NCBI GenBank assembly: GCA_963995505.1
Contig: OZ023192.1
Coordinates: forward strand, 2,448,001-2,512,000
Length of the DNA: 64,000 nt
Source of the DNA: Hypericum androsaemum
Taxonomy: Eukaryota > Streptophyta > Magnoliopsida > Malpighiales > Hypericaceae
Direction of reading: 5' to 3'
The notes under the pieces are model-generated. The model made no database searches. It was given only the letters and a program-made list of their open reading frames with translations, and was not told where the DNA came from. Below, piece after piece: positions 47,501 through 58,600 of the stretch; positions within the stretch are counted from its first letter, which is position 1, and every line of letters begins with the position of its first letter. The position numbers and the translations under genes are program-made.

Positions 47501-49755
47501 TTTGTAGTAGTAGATTTAGATTTCCAAGAGACAGATTTTTCTTATTACAGTAAAACCTCTGTAATATCTCCTCTAAAGTGATAATCTCTCTAAACTAATA
47601 AAAAGTCGGGATCAGTGTAAAAATTTAATAACCCATCTATCTTAATAACTAATACTTTTTTCAGAAAATGTTAGTGCAAAGTTTCGGTCCCAATTTTTGC
47701 ATAAATTGATATTTTTGAATAAACACATGTATTTTTGCATACTTTGCGAATTTTAAAAATAATTGAAGATGCTAGTTTATGCTAGATTTTCTTGTTTGAT
47801 AACTTTTACATCATCATTCATTTTTTGAATTGTCTTCAAATGGTCCTTATGATTGGTTTCTTGCTGTAAAAAATATATTTCAATTGAGTGTAACATTTGA
47901 ATAATGCTATAAGTCGAGATTTAGCATTTCGTGACTAATTATTATTTTCTATGAGATAATAATTATAATTGTTATTAAATGTGATTTATTTATAATTTTT
48001 TGGTGACTTGAATATAGACAAAATAATTTTTTGTAGTAAAAAAATATAAATCCCCTATGTGATAACCTCTCTAAAATAATAAATTTTTCCGATCCCAACA
48101 ATATCGCTTTAGAAATATTTTATTGTAACGGTATAGAGTCAATTGGACTAACAGTTCATATCAAATAAACAACATTAAAGCTGATCCAATCTCCCCCACC
48201 CACCCAATCATTAAGAACTTATAAGATTACTCTAGGTAGTCAAAGCGGCCCGCTCCGCGCCGCGTCGGAAAATCTGAAATTCCGCTTTGAGCCGCTCCGC
48301 TCCGACGACCTTGGGTGATGCGGCCGGAGCGGCTGGAGCGACACGGCCCCGACGTGGCGCAGAGCGGGCTGGAGCGGCCGCTCCACACGAGAACAAGCTA
48401 AAATTACTTGGTTACCCTCGTTTTTCAAATTTTAGCAGGGGTAAATGTGTAATTTCGAAGGAATCCTAAAACCCATCCTTCTTCTCTTTCGCAAAATAGC
48501 CCCCGTCATCCACCTTAAAGTCGTCGACCCAGAGACACCCTGACCTCCAGCGGCCTCCGGCGACCTCCTCCGGCGACTAGGCGAAACCAAATTGGGAATT
48601 AGGGTTCAAGAACCCGGGCGACCATCCTCCTTCTCTCTCGCAAAATAGCCCCCCTCCTCCACCTTTTTCACTTTTTTGTTACAAACCAAATTAAAAATTA
48701 AGGTTCAAGAAAAGAATTTGGGGAATTTCAAGAAGAGAGGGAGAAGCACAGAAGAGATACAAGAGAGAGAAATAGAATAGTAGACTTATTATTTTCAAAG
48801 ATGTGTTTACAGTTGTTACTTCCCCTTTTTATATTCCTGTACAAGCTAAATTCCTTCTACTAGTATTTGTGTACACCCGTCAACCACGTCATCGGCTTCA
48901 CTAAAAGTCTTCTGTCACCTGTCATCCATCATACTGTCGTCCCGTTCACTACCTTCTAATTATTAACCAATCATCATTCACCATTTGGTCATCCATTCTT
49001 AACATTTTTCATGATGTTTAATTTTTTTTAGTTTAGATGATATTTATTTGGAAGATATAGACAAGTGTTTATTTCGTTGAATTTTATTTCTAATTATGAA
49101 TATTTGCAAAGTAATTATCTACCTATAATTATGAATAATTATATTACTGTCCGCGTCATAGTAAATAGCGCCCGCTCCGCGCCGCATTACCGCGCCGCGT
49201 CATGTTTGGGGTTAGCCGCGCCGCGCCGCGCCGCGTCACCCGCTTTGACTACTATGAGATTACTATGTGAAAATATGGGTAACAAGATTCCTACCTGCCT
49301 CGGTACGATTCCCCTTTTAGCCTGGTAGCTATTTCCATAGCTGACCTCCAATTCTGCACTTTCTCACTGTCCTTGCCATACTTTTGTTCATGTACATCCA
49401 TCCCCTGATATCGCACTTGTGACGGGTCAACTTCATAGAAGATTGGGATAACTCTCTGCTTCCTCTCCTCCTTACATTTGAGTATAGTAACCAGCTCATC
49501 AAGACACGATTTGGAGGAAGCATAGTCTCCGGAGAATATAACAACAGAGACCCTTGATCCTTCAATGGCTCTGACAAGACTCGGAGAGATTTCATCTCCA
49601 GTCCGGAGCCCTTCGGCATCTCTAAAAACTCTGATGTGCTTCCTTTTCAAGTTGTGATATAGATGATCAGTGAACTTGTACCTTGTATCTGCACCTCTGA
49701 AGCTGAGGAAGACGTCCCAGTCCCATACGGAAATTTCAGACAAGTCCGTGATCAT
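43199..49755 (-). CDS. TIR-NBS-LRR receptor with C-terminal split RNase H-like domain
   Basis: Model: complement of exons 49295-49755, 46282-47389, 45760-46038, 45309-45665, 44594-45203 and 43199-44514, joining to 4,131 bases, 1,376 residues, all GT-AG. Exon 1: TIR (WDVFLSFRGADTR, catalytic Glu in CLDELV). Exon 2: NB-ARC with P-loop GIYGIGGIGKTT, kinase-2 LLILDDVD, RNBS-B GSIVIITTR, GLPL, and MHN in place of MHD (WMHNLVRDMG). Exons 3-4: short leucine-rich repeats. Exon 5: post-LRR jelly-roll (C-JID-like; VPGDTLPWFFQY). Exon 6 (residues 939-1376): RNase H-like N-half (about 958-993), a 280-residue helical insert with 24-residue repeats, then the C-half (1275 to end). It would be an intracellular immune receptor, with the TIR hydrolysing NAD+ on activation. 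Function is inferred from family; exon 6 membership rests on the splice reading. Confidence 0.85.
43560..44040 (-). repeat. 72-bp coding tandem repeat (24 aa, about 7 units)
   Basis: On the plus strand the phrase CATGTTCCATTTC or a close variant recurs near 43568, 43640, 43710, 43773, 43839, 43901 and 44011, mostly 62-72 bases apart. The protein units begin KMKHGLRD, EMEHVLRE, EMEHGHKD, QIEHKLRD, KMEDVFRD, KMEHELWN and EMEHGFRD. They vary in length (about 19-37 residues) but stay in frame. Confidence 0.85.
47390..49294 (-). other. Intron 1 of the TNL gene, 1.9 kb
   Basis: It separates TIR from NB-ARC, the usual intron position in this family. It contains AT-rich DNA plus a 1-kb insertion bounded by GC-rich inverted ends (48237-49251). 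Confidence 0.8.
48237..49251. mobile_element. TIR element in TNL intron 1 (class uncertain)
   Basis: The left end GTAGTCAAAGCGGCCCGC and the right end GCGGGTGACG...(complement of CGCTTTGACTAC) form inverted repeats: TAGTCAAAGCGG is shared exactly. Both subterminal regions are rich in CCGCGCCGCG/GCTCCG. ATAAGATTACT and ATGAGATTACT occur on the two sides, compatible with a target duplication whose exact limits I cannot fix. No transposase is seen. Confidence 0.5.
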
Positions 49756-50485
49756 TTTCTGGCAAGGTGCCCAAATTTGTATGAACCCCAGGTCAACGAG
49801 TGAGCAGGAACAAGTTCATTCTAAGTTCAATATATAGCAAGATATAAAGGGGCAACATGAGAATGGGAGATTAAATTTCAATTTATAATAAGAGAAATTG
49901 AAAACAACAGCAAATTAAAAACAACAAACTCAGGTCCAATCTCGTCGAACCGGCAGTAGAAGACAAAGAAGTGGAAATTTCGATTGGATTTCTCAGAAAC
50001 TTGCGAGTCATCGTCAGTGACACGTCATCCTTGCATCATACTCGTTTTCTTTTTATACATTAAGTCTTCTAGAATAGCAATTTTCAATAGGATTCCAAAG
50101 GATTTTAGAGGAAAAGAGAGAGTCAATTACCGCACCGGGCAATTATCGTACCTTGAGGATATCGACAACGGCGCTGAGCTCGCCGTGGGAGCTGCCGTGT
50201 TTTCGGTTAGGCTCAAAGCGTTTGCCGAAGAAGTGCCCTTAGAGACGACTTGTCGTTCGCCTCCTTCAAGTATCTCCCGAGGCGAGCCCGCCTCGAGGTC
50301 GACGACGGTCGGACGGACGGAGCTCAATTCGACGCATGGATCCTGAATCTCAAGGGTTCCCCTAAATCGAAATTAAGGAGAGACTAAACATGTGCATGTT
50401 TTCCTAAAAAAAAAAAACATGTGCATGTTGGGGATAGAGGCATGGTCAGCCGGGATCTGGTCCAAGTTTTAAGCCGACCATTCTG
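49756..50485. other. Upstream flank of the TNL gene
   Basis: This is a promoter candidate for the minus-strand TNL. An open minus-strand stretch at about 50137-50363, with a pyrimidine-rich AG acceptor before it and TCAAG|GTACGA after it, could be an internal exon (PTVVDLEAGSPREILEGGER). I do not recognise it and no partner exons are seen. Confidence 0.4.
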
Positions 50486-50493
50486 ATTAGTTG

Positions 50494-50744
50494 TAGGGAT
50501 GGCAACGGGTAAGGTATGGTATTGATAGGAGTCTATTCATACTCTAGTTTTTTTGGATGGACCCATAGCCTACCCTCGATCATACGGGTCTAGCTATGGA
50601 TTCATACCCTATCCTAAACCCTACCTCTAAACATAGACCCATACTCATACTCAACCCTAGACCCAGTCAAAGTCAACATACCCTAGACCCGTAGGGTAAA
50701 GATAGGGTCCAACCCTCAGGGTATGGGTATTTATGCCATCTCTG
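50494..50744. mobile_element. 251-bp hAT MITE, TIR TAGGGATGGCAA
   Basis: It starts TAGGGATGGCAACGGG and ends ATGCCATCTCTG. A perfect 8-bp duplication, ATTAGTTG, lies at 50486-50493 and 50745-50752. Same family as 2078-2836. Confidence 0.85.
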
Positions 50745-50784
50745 ATTAGTTGGACCAGAGTTTTTTATTTTAAAAATATTTTAA

Positions 50785-50812
50785 ATATATATATATATAT
50801 ATATATATAAAT
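50785..50812. repeat. (TA)n microsatellite
   Basis: About 13 TA dinucleotides within an AT-rich stretch. Confidence 0.9.
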
Positions 50813-51210
50813 AATTATATTAGTTTTATATAATGTCAATGTGATAAACCACAATTTTCACCACGAAATTATCATGGGCAAATTACCCTCACATCCTTGA
50901 GGTTTGGTCACTCTCCCACTAGGGTCCCTGACTTTTGGAAAAAGATTGTCCCGTCCCTAAGTTTTGACGATAATAGACTCTCGGGTCCCTGGCTGACGTC
51001 ATCGGCTATTTTTTTCATTTTTGGTCATGGAAATGACCAAAATACCCTTAAACAAAAAACAAAATACCCCCTAAACGAAACGGAGAAGGTTTCGAAAGGG
51101 ACAGGGGGGAGCGCGATCGTCAGCTTCGGGGAGACGATGGCTGATCGACTTCGTGCCGACGGAGTCGGGGGTGTCTCTGACGGAGTCGGGGGTGTTTCTG
51201 GCTGATCGAC

Positions 51211-51411
51211 GTCGCCATCGCCGTATCCAGGCTCGGTGGGAAGGCCGCCTTCGTCAGGAAGCTGGGAGACGACGAGTTCGGCCACATGCTCGCCGGGATC
51301 TTGAAGGAGAACGGTGTCTCTGGCGAGGGGATATGCTTTGACCAGGGCACCCACACCGCCCTTGCCTTCGTCACCCTCCGAGCCGACGGTGAGCGCGAGT
51401 TCATGTTCTAC
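51211..51411 (+). pseudogene. Captured fructokinase (pfkB) fragment
   Basis: 67 open codons read [55 protein letters not shown] and EFMFY, the N-terminal substrate-binding region of plant fructokinases (pfkB family, ATP-dependent phosphorylation of fructose). It lacks the preceding GGAPAN motif and all of the catalytic C-terminal half. The frame is undamaged, so capture may be recent or the frame is still used. The surrounding frame runs on into low-complexity Gly/Arg. Confidence 0.85.
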
Positions 51412-51810
51412 TGGAGGGAGGAGGGGGCGGGCGGGCGGGCGGGAGGAGGGGGGAAGCGGGCGGGCAGGAGCGGGAGGGAGGGGGAGAGGAGGAGCGAGAG
51501 GGGAGCGGGCGGGAGCGGGCGGGAGGAGGGGGGAGCGGGCGGGAGGAGGGGGGAGGGGGAGCAGGCGGGAGCGGGAGGGAGGGGGAGCGGGCGGGAGGAG
51601 GGGGGGAGCGGGCGGGAGGAGGAGGAGGGGGGGGAGCGGGCGGGAGGAGGGGAGGGAACGGGCGGGAGCGGGAGGGAGGGGGGGAGCGGGAGGGAGGAGG
51701 GGGGGAGAGGGCGGGAGCGGGAGGGGGGGGGGAGAGGAGAGGGGGGGAGCGGGAGGGAGCGGGCGGGAGCGGGAGCGAGAGCGGGGAGATCTCGAGCGGG
51801 AGGGGGAGCG
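51412..51810 (+). repeat. 400-bp G-rich purine tract
   Basis: It is composed almost only of G, A and scattered C in GGGAGCGGGCGGGAGGAGG-like units of variable length, with extreme strand asymmetry and many runs of three or more G. Long frames called here on either strand are products of the low complexity. Confidence 0.9.
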
Positions 51811-52043
51811 GGTAAAAGGTTGAAGAAGGTAAAAAAAATATTTTTTGTTTAAGGGTATTTTGGTCATTTCCATGACCAAAAATGAAAAAAAGAGCCAATG
51901 ACGTCAGCCGGGGATCCGAGAGTCTATTATCGTCAAAACTTAGGGAAGGGACAATCTTTTTTCAAAAGTCAGGGACCCTAGGGAGAGGGTGACCAAACCT
52001 CAGGGATGTGAGGGTAATTTGCCCAATTATCATTGATGCCAAA

Positions 52044-53225
52044 GGTAAATAAACTAATAAACTTTCATAGTGCCATGTAGTATAGCCGAAAATTACTTAG
52101 GTCTACGGACATCTGCCCGAATCTTTCTCGACCTGTCCGGATCCTGCCCGTCCAACTAAGCCAGACACATAACCCATTTTTTATGACGTGGCGACCTCTT
52201 CTCTTTCTCTCTCCTTCTTCTTCTTCTTCTTCTTTTCCAGTTTACGAATTCCCTAAAAAGATCAAAACAAAACCAAAGTCAGAAACTTTATTCAAAAACG
52301 CAAAATGGCGCACATGGTTCTCCCAAAAACTCAAGTACCCAGATCACGAAGTCGGCTTCGTCTTCCTCTATCACGACGTCGTCGCCGCCGCTGCCAACTT
52401 CCTCCACTTCGTAGCCGCCGCTGTCGACTTCCTTCATCGACCCATCCTCCTCCAAGCTAGATTTGAACAAGCGATGAACATCTTTGATCTCTGGGCTTGG
52501 AGCTAGAACTTGTAGGCGAGGCCGCCCCGTCGCCGCGGCGGTTGAGGACACGGGGGACGAGGCCCTGGCAGAGAACGACGCTGGATTGGCACAGCACCAC
52601 GTTCGAGCTCCATAGGCCCACCGTGGGAGTCGCCGCCGTGGGACCTCATCTCTACGCGTCGTCAGATCCAACGACCAGGTGGTGGCGGCGAGGTCGTTCG
52701 TGGTGGCGGAGCTGAGGGAGAAGATAGACATGTACTCTCCGGCCTTCTACGCCGCCAGCACCGTTGGCGAGATCCTCAGCCATGTACTCTTCCCTCGACG
52801 CCGCCACCACGAACAACCTAGTCGACAGGAGCGGTGGTCGACGTGGCCGATCATCCTGGTTGTTGGATCCAACGACGCGTAGAGGAAGCTTGGGATCAGG
52901 GATTGGCGCTTGTCTAGCGATATCGCCATGCCCATGATCTCGGCCCTTTTTCCTTCCGTAATTTAGTTTTATTTTTTTGATTTTTCTGGGTTTTGTTTTT
53001 CGGGAGAAAAAAGAAGAAGAGAGGGGAATGAGGAGTCCAGATGGCGCCACGTTGTCAATGAATGCTGATGTGACAAGTCTAGATGGACGGGCAGGGTTCG
53101 GACAGCTACCCGTGGACCTTTTTGATGTTAATTGGAATAAGTATAATTCGATTGGTCGGTTTTTTACCACAGAGTGCTAAAGTAATTTTGGACTATACCA
53201 CAGGGTACTAAAGTAAATTTTTTCC
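52044..53225. mobile_element. Second TIR element (Pack-MULE-like), degenerate
   Basis: About 52060-52190 matches the reverse complement of about 53050-53222: GTCCGGATCCTGCCCGTCCA against GTCCGAACCCTGCCCGTCCA, and CGAAAATTACTTAGG against CCAAAATTACTTTAG. It starts just 11 bp beyond the target duplication of the previous element. The exact ends and target duplication cannot be fixed. The GC-rich interior looks captured. Confidence 0.65.
52721..52783 (+). pseudogene. Possible mitochondrial phosphate carrier fragment
   Basis: 21 codons read KIDMYSPAFYAAS and then TVGEILSH. The phrase resembles the first membrane segment of plant mitochondrial phosphate carriers (mitochondrial carrier family), which start this segment with YSPAFYAAC. 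The match is short and degrades at the end. A partial repeat of the following sequence occurs inverted nearby. It is a fragment only. Confidence 0.45.
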
Positions 53226-53600
53226 TTTTTTTCTTCATAATAAATTAATAATAAATCTGATTTAAATAGTAAATTACTTGTTTTATTTTTTCTTATTAGT
53301 TATTATCTCCCTCATTTTTATTTTTCTTGATAAATTAAAAGACAAAAAAAGGGTCAAAGACACTTAAGTATTATGTATTACTAAAAATAGACACTTAAGA
53401 TTCTATATTTTAAAAAATCCACAAAAGGATTTGAATTATTTTTAACACATTGAAATGTCTGTTATATCCTTTTAAAAATGAAAATCATAAAATTTAAACA
53501 TTAAGAATTCTTTTCTCTCTCGTCGGAGCTCGAGTGCGGTCTCCCTTAGGGACACTGATGTGCAAAAGAAGGTGGCGTATTCTTCTTGTTTGTTGCATAA
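53226..53600. other. AT-rich spacer
   Basis: Nothing is recognisable in it. Confidence 0.5.
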
Positions 53601-53641
53601 TTCCAGCAAGGGTGATGTACCGAAATTGGTGGTAACTGAGT

Positions 53642-54036
53642 TTGGGAAACAACAACTTCGGAATGCTTTATTGGAAGTTGGAAACGCCAATGATGCTGCG
53701 GTTGATAGCTTTGGCTGGGTTTGAAGATGGAGGAAGTTTTGGTTTGGTGGACTTGTTCGATCAAGGACCTTTTGCTGGTATCGAAAATTTTAGTGGCAGT
53801 CCAGTCGGAACTGAGGTGGAATTGGCTTCCAATGTTTTGCATGAGGCTTGTCCCAAGTCAAGCCAGCTGATTACACAAGTTAAAAGCTCGTCTACGAGCA
53901 AGCACATGGCTTCAGATGAAGTGCGTGAGGCTAGGAGGGCGACATATGTTGTTGCGGGCTGTGTGTTGCCTAATGAAGCTGTTAGTTCGGCTTCGAAGAA
54001 GAAGAATTCAGACTCTAGGGCCTCCAGCATCACGGG
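53642..54036 (+). pseudogene. Unassigned open frame interrupted by Copia 3
   Basis: An open frame from 53642 reads through VDLFDQGPFAGIENFSG, then LASNVLHEACPKSSQ and a Lys/Ser-rich stretch, and enters the Copia 3 LTR at 54037. Beyond the element the same frame continues at 62511-62632 (SLKPGFLDKGIRFWRDKR) to a stop. The composition resembles transposon gag-like or other repeat-derived reading frames, but I cannot identify it. A conserved host gene is not supported. Confidence 0.35.
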
Positions 54037-54713
54037 TGACGGATTTAATGCGTAATTAATGAGTAATTACATGTTAAACCCATTTAATTAATAAACTAAT
54101 TCGTTAATAATAAATTACTTGTTGAAGCAAGAGGTCCACAGGTTCGGGTCCACAATGTCTTCGTGCCAGTCGAATTACGATCACGTTTTAACGGATTCGT
54201 AATTGATTTTCACGAGATTTCCTCTATCAAAAATCTGATCAAAACTCACGGACTAATCCAGAGTTTTTCCTTTCTTATTGAGTGGTTGTGGGCAAACTTA
54301 CATTTTGGTTCAGTCAGATTTCCCTTTTTATAGAGAAATCCGGTATACCATAATGCGACACGTGGCACTACTGGGCTGCATGTCCGCCACGCGGCATGCC
54401 ACGTGGCACTTCAGACCGCACATTCGCCACGTGACGTGCCACGTCGCGATTCGAACCACATGTCCGCCACATGACGTGCCACATGGCACTTCAGATCGCA
54501 TGTTCGCCACGTGGCACCACGTCAGCGTGCCACGTGGGCCGCCAACTCTGACGGCAACTGCATCAGCGCCATGTCACGCTGACGTGGCGCCTATGTGGCA
54601 TCGGGCCGGTCAATGCGGGTTGATCGGCCCATCCAACCCAACTTATGGGCCTGATGGGCCTGAGCCCAATCAGGCACAATAATAATTGCATGATTGGGCC
54701 TTTAGGTCCAACA
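54037..54713 (-). repeat. 3' LTR of Copia 3
   Basis: 677 bp. It contains a tandem array rich in CACGTGGC at about 54358-54540. The length difference from the other LTR comes mainly from array units. Confidence 0.93.
54358..54540. promoter_or_regulatory. G-box/ABRE-like tandem array in the 3' LTR of Copia 3
   Basis: Four units of about 40 bp, each starting CACGTGGC or a variant and ending near CGCCACGTGACGTGC. The array carries at least four CACGTG cores and several ACGTGGC or ACGTCA neighbours. CACGTG is bound by plant bZIP and bHLH (PIF/ABF-type) factors. Similar but fewer units occur at about 62243-62355. Confidence 0.7.
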
Positions 54714-55641
54714 TCTCCCACTCAATTATTATTGACCTTGATCAATAGCTATCAGATTTCTTTAAAGGATTTCGTATGACCAGCATACGTCGAGTGTGTT
54801 AAGCCAAATTCAAGAGCACGGACACTCAGGCTACTTGAATAGTAGCATCTCGACAACCTTCTTGTATAATGCATGCTATTACCCCAGGACTTGTGTCACA
54901 TTCCATTGTTCACATTAGTGATTTCAAACAATTATATTCGGGTTCACTATTGTACTTTTTAATACAATTGGTGCACCTGAACCACGAAACTCAGAATGTG
55001 ATGAACATAATTCCTTCTCCCTTAACTATATTCTTTTCATAATGATACAGCCTGTTTTTCTGGTCAGCCCTGCCAGGTTGAATCGCTATGTCATAACCTT
55101 TTCATGAACTTTCCAAGCTAGCAGCACTGGACCATACTTCCAGAATACGTTTAGGATCTTAAGGGTAGGTTTCGGGAATCACAGTTCTCGAAAATTGGTC
55201 TCACACCAGGGATTGTGAAATCACTCAACATTTTCATCCCATCCAGTGGTCGAATAGCACACATGATACTGATCCCGTGTTACGGTGTACATTCCTTTTT
55301 AAAGGAACACATGTCATTTAACACCATACTAGAGTATCAGTCTTAGCTTAACTCTAGGCTAATAGGACAGACAGTATGATAAGTTATCATATAGATTGTA
55401 GAAATCCAAATGCAGCAACTTATTCATGCATCCCATAAGGAAACTTGCTCTTGAGCAAGACGGCATTCCGTCATAGGACATGCACTTATGAATATCCAAT
55501 AACTGCCTCATCTCATCTAGGAATCAACTTCTTGACTCCCACTGAGGTAAACACCCGTGTGAGTGGGCTACTTCTCTGTCCGACATGTTTCATAATTAAC
55601 TCATATTGCCAAATAAAACTCCTTTATTCTAACTAATTAGA

Positions 55642-58600
55642 TTACAAATGAAACCGTCGTAAACCCAATGACTTAACATGTTTTTCGAACACTTCTCGAG
55701 GTAATGCCTTAGTCATTGGATCTGCGACCATATCTCGTGTAGATATGTGTTTCATGCACATTTCTTTATATTTTACTAAACTTCTAACAAAGTAAAATTT
55801 AATATCTATATGCTTAACCCTACTATGGAATCTAGGAGCATAAGCTATAGCTGCCTGGTTGTCGCAGAATAGACTCATGGACTCCGTCGAGATGATTAGG
55901 GAGAGATGGCTTAAGAATCTCTTCAACCATACTGCTTCTTGTGTAGCATGAGCTGAAGCTACATATTCTGCTTCCATTGTTGACAGGGATACACAAGTTT
56001 GCTTCTTACTGCTCCATGAGATAGCACCCCCGCCCAACAAGAAAACAAATCCAGATGTAGATTTTTTCTTGTCCATGTCACCTCCCCAATCAGCATCAGT
56101 ATAGCCATTCAATATCAGGTCACGGCCTTGATAGCACAAGGAGTATTCTGCAGTAGTGTTCAAATATTTCAAAATTCCTTTGACAGCTTTTCAGTGAGCA
56201 CTGCCTGGATCAGACTGATATCTGCTTGCTATCCCAATAGCATAGCAAATATCAGGTCTGGTACACAACATTGCGTATATCAGGCATCCAACTACATTGG
56301 CATAAGGAATTTTCTCCATGTCCCCACGCTGTTTAGCTATTTTTGGGCACATGTCCTTACACAAATTATGACCTTTAACCAATGGGACGTACTTTGGGTT
56401 ACTGTGATCACAATTGAAACGTTCTACTACTTTGTGAATATATGCCTCTTATGAGAGAGACACTATTTTTTTCGAACGATTCCTCAAAATCTTAACTCCG
56501 AGTATGTAATCCGATTCACCCGTGTCTTTCATTTCAAAGTTGGAAGATAACCAATCTTTGATTTCGACAAGAAATCCCATGTCATTTCTAGCTAAAAGTA
56601 TGTCATCAACATACAAAGTGATGATGACAAACTTCTTTCCTGATCGCTTAACATACACGCAGTGATCTTCGTCTATCATTATAAAATTATACTGCATGAT
56701 CGTATTATGAAAACGAATATACCACTGTCTAGACGACTGCTTAAGGCCATAAATTGATCTATTCAATTTGCAAACTTTGTGTTCATAGCCTTTTTGAATG
56801 TAGCCCTCAGGCTGAATCATGTAGATTTCTTCATCCAATTCTCCGTGAAGAAAAGCAGTCTTTTACATCTATTTGATGTAATTCTCGATTCATGTTAGCA
56901 ACCATGGCTAAAATGACCCTAATTGACGTAAATCTAACAACAGGTGCAAAAGTCTCCTCGTAGTCTATCCCAGCCTGTTGTTTGAACCCTTGGGCAACCA
57001 AACGTGCTTTGTATCTTTCGATACTGCCATCTGCATTGCGCTTGATTTTGAGAACCACTTATTCTCAATTGCCCTACGCCCCTTAGGTAGGTCAACCAGA
57101 TCCCAAACCTGGTTTCTGATCATAGAAGATATTTTTTCTTCCATTGCATTCATCCATTCAGTTCGTTTTGGAGATGACAAAACTCCAGATACATTCTTTG
57201 GCTCATCTTCATCATGTAGGATGGCCAGAAGAATTTCACTTAGACTACCAAATCTCTTTAGTGATACCAAGAATGCATTAGCCTCGCCTTCGATGACAAA
57301 TCGTCGGCGTGGTATGCTAGTTCTGCTAGACCTACGATATTCCCGATTTTGATAAACATCTCTCATATATTCATCATATCCAGGAATCGCACTCCCACTG
57401 GGTGAAAATACCATACTCCCACTGGAATAAGGAATTGCCTCCCTTTCAGGACTCAGATCACGACCTTCTGGATCATTTTGAGTTGGAAAATCTCTATCTT
57501 CCTCCTCAATTCTCCCACTCGGAAGAAGTGATCCATATGATTCTGGTTCATATGTCTCATAAAGGGTAAGATCATTACTAATCTCCCTCAACTTTGGAAA
57601 TTTATTTTCCAAAAATGTGACATCGCGTGATTCAAATTCTGTTACTTGTCCATTGTCCATTTCACCCACAAATACGTACCCTTTAGATACCTCTGGGTAT
57701 CTTATAAAGATACTTTTTCTACCTCTCGGTCCTAATTTATCAAAAGTACTTAAGGTAGAATGGACATATGACGCACACCCCTATGGCTTCAAATAGGATA
57801 AATCGGGATTCCGATCTGTCCAAATTTTATAAGGAGTGGCTGTAACAGACTTAGAGGGAACACGGTTTAGAACGTATGCGGCAGTCAGGAGCGCATCTCC
57901 ATAGAATGATATAGGCAAACTTGCCTCTGCCATCATCGATCTAACCATGTCAAGAAGAGTTATATTCCTTCTTTCAGCAACCCCGTTTTGCTGAGGTGTA
58001 TAGGGAATGGACAACTGATGTTCAATCCCTTTTTCAATGCATAGAGCTTTGAACTCATCTGATAGATATTCACGGCCACGATCAGTTCGTAAGGCCTTTA
58101 TCTTTCTATCCTTCTGATTCTCAACAAAACACATGTATGTCATAAAGCAGTTTAAGGCTTCAGACTTGTGAGAAATCAGGTATATCAGATCATATCTAGT
58201 ATAGTCGTCAATAAAGGTGATGAAGTAATATGCTCCATGCCTTACCCTCACGTTCATTGGACCACATATGTCAGAATGGACTAATTGTAGTGCAAATTCG
58301 GCTCTAGCCCCAGTACCGAAAGGTTTCCTAGTACTTTTCCCTTCTAGACAGGATACGCATCTGGGTAATATAGATTTCTCTATATTTCCCAGCAGTCCAA
58401 CCTTAGCTAGACGGGTTAAACGATCCTGACCGATATGGCCTAGTCTAGAATGCCACAGTTTAATATCATCCTCTGATTAGTTTGAACTAGTGACAAAGGA
58501 AAAGCTTTCACAAGGATCGATATCCAGAATCAAAAAACCTTCAGATATATATCCAAGGCCAAAATAGGCATCATCCAAAAATAATCTAACGGTGTCGTCC

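Larger units (their letters stand above)
50876..52024 (+). mobile_element. Pack-MULE carrying a fructokinase fragment
   Basis: The ends GGGCAAATTACCCTCA and GTAATTTGCCC are inverted over about 185 bp, and the two copies of the 9-bp duplication AATTATCAT (50867-50875, 52025-52033) are identical. Inside are a captured fructokinase segment (51211-51411) and a long G-rich purine block. There is no transposase, so movement would need a MULE in trans. TIR text is shared with 22181-22541, showing one family. Confidence 0.92.

Noticed and set aside
51025..51898. Long proline-rich minus-strand and Gly/Arg-rich plus-strand frames
   Set aside because: They come from the low-complexity purine tract in the Pack-MULE and have no family resemblance.
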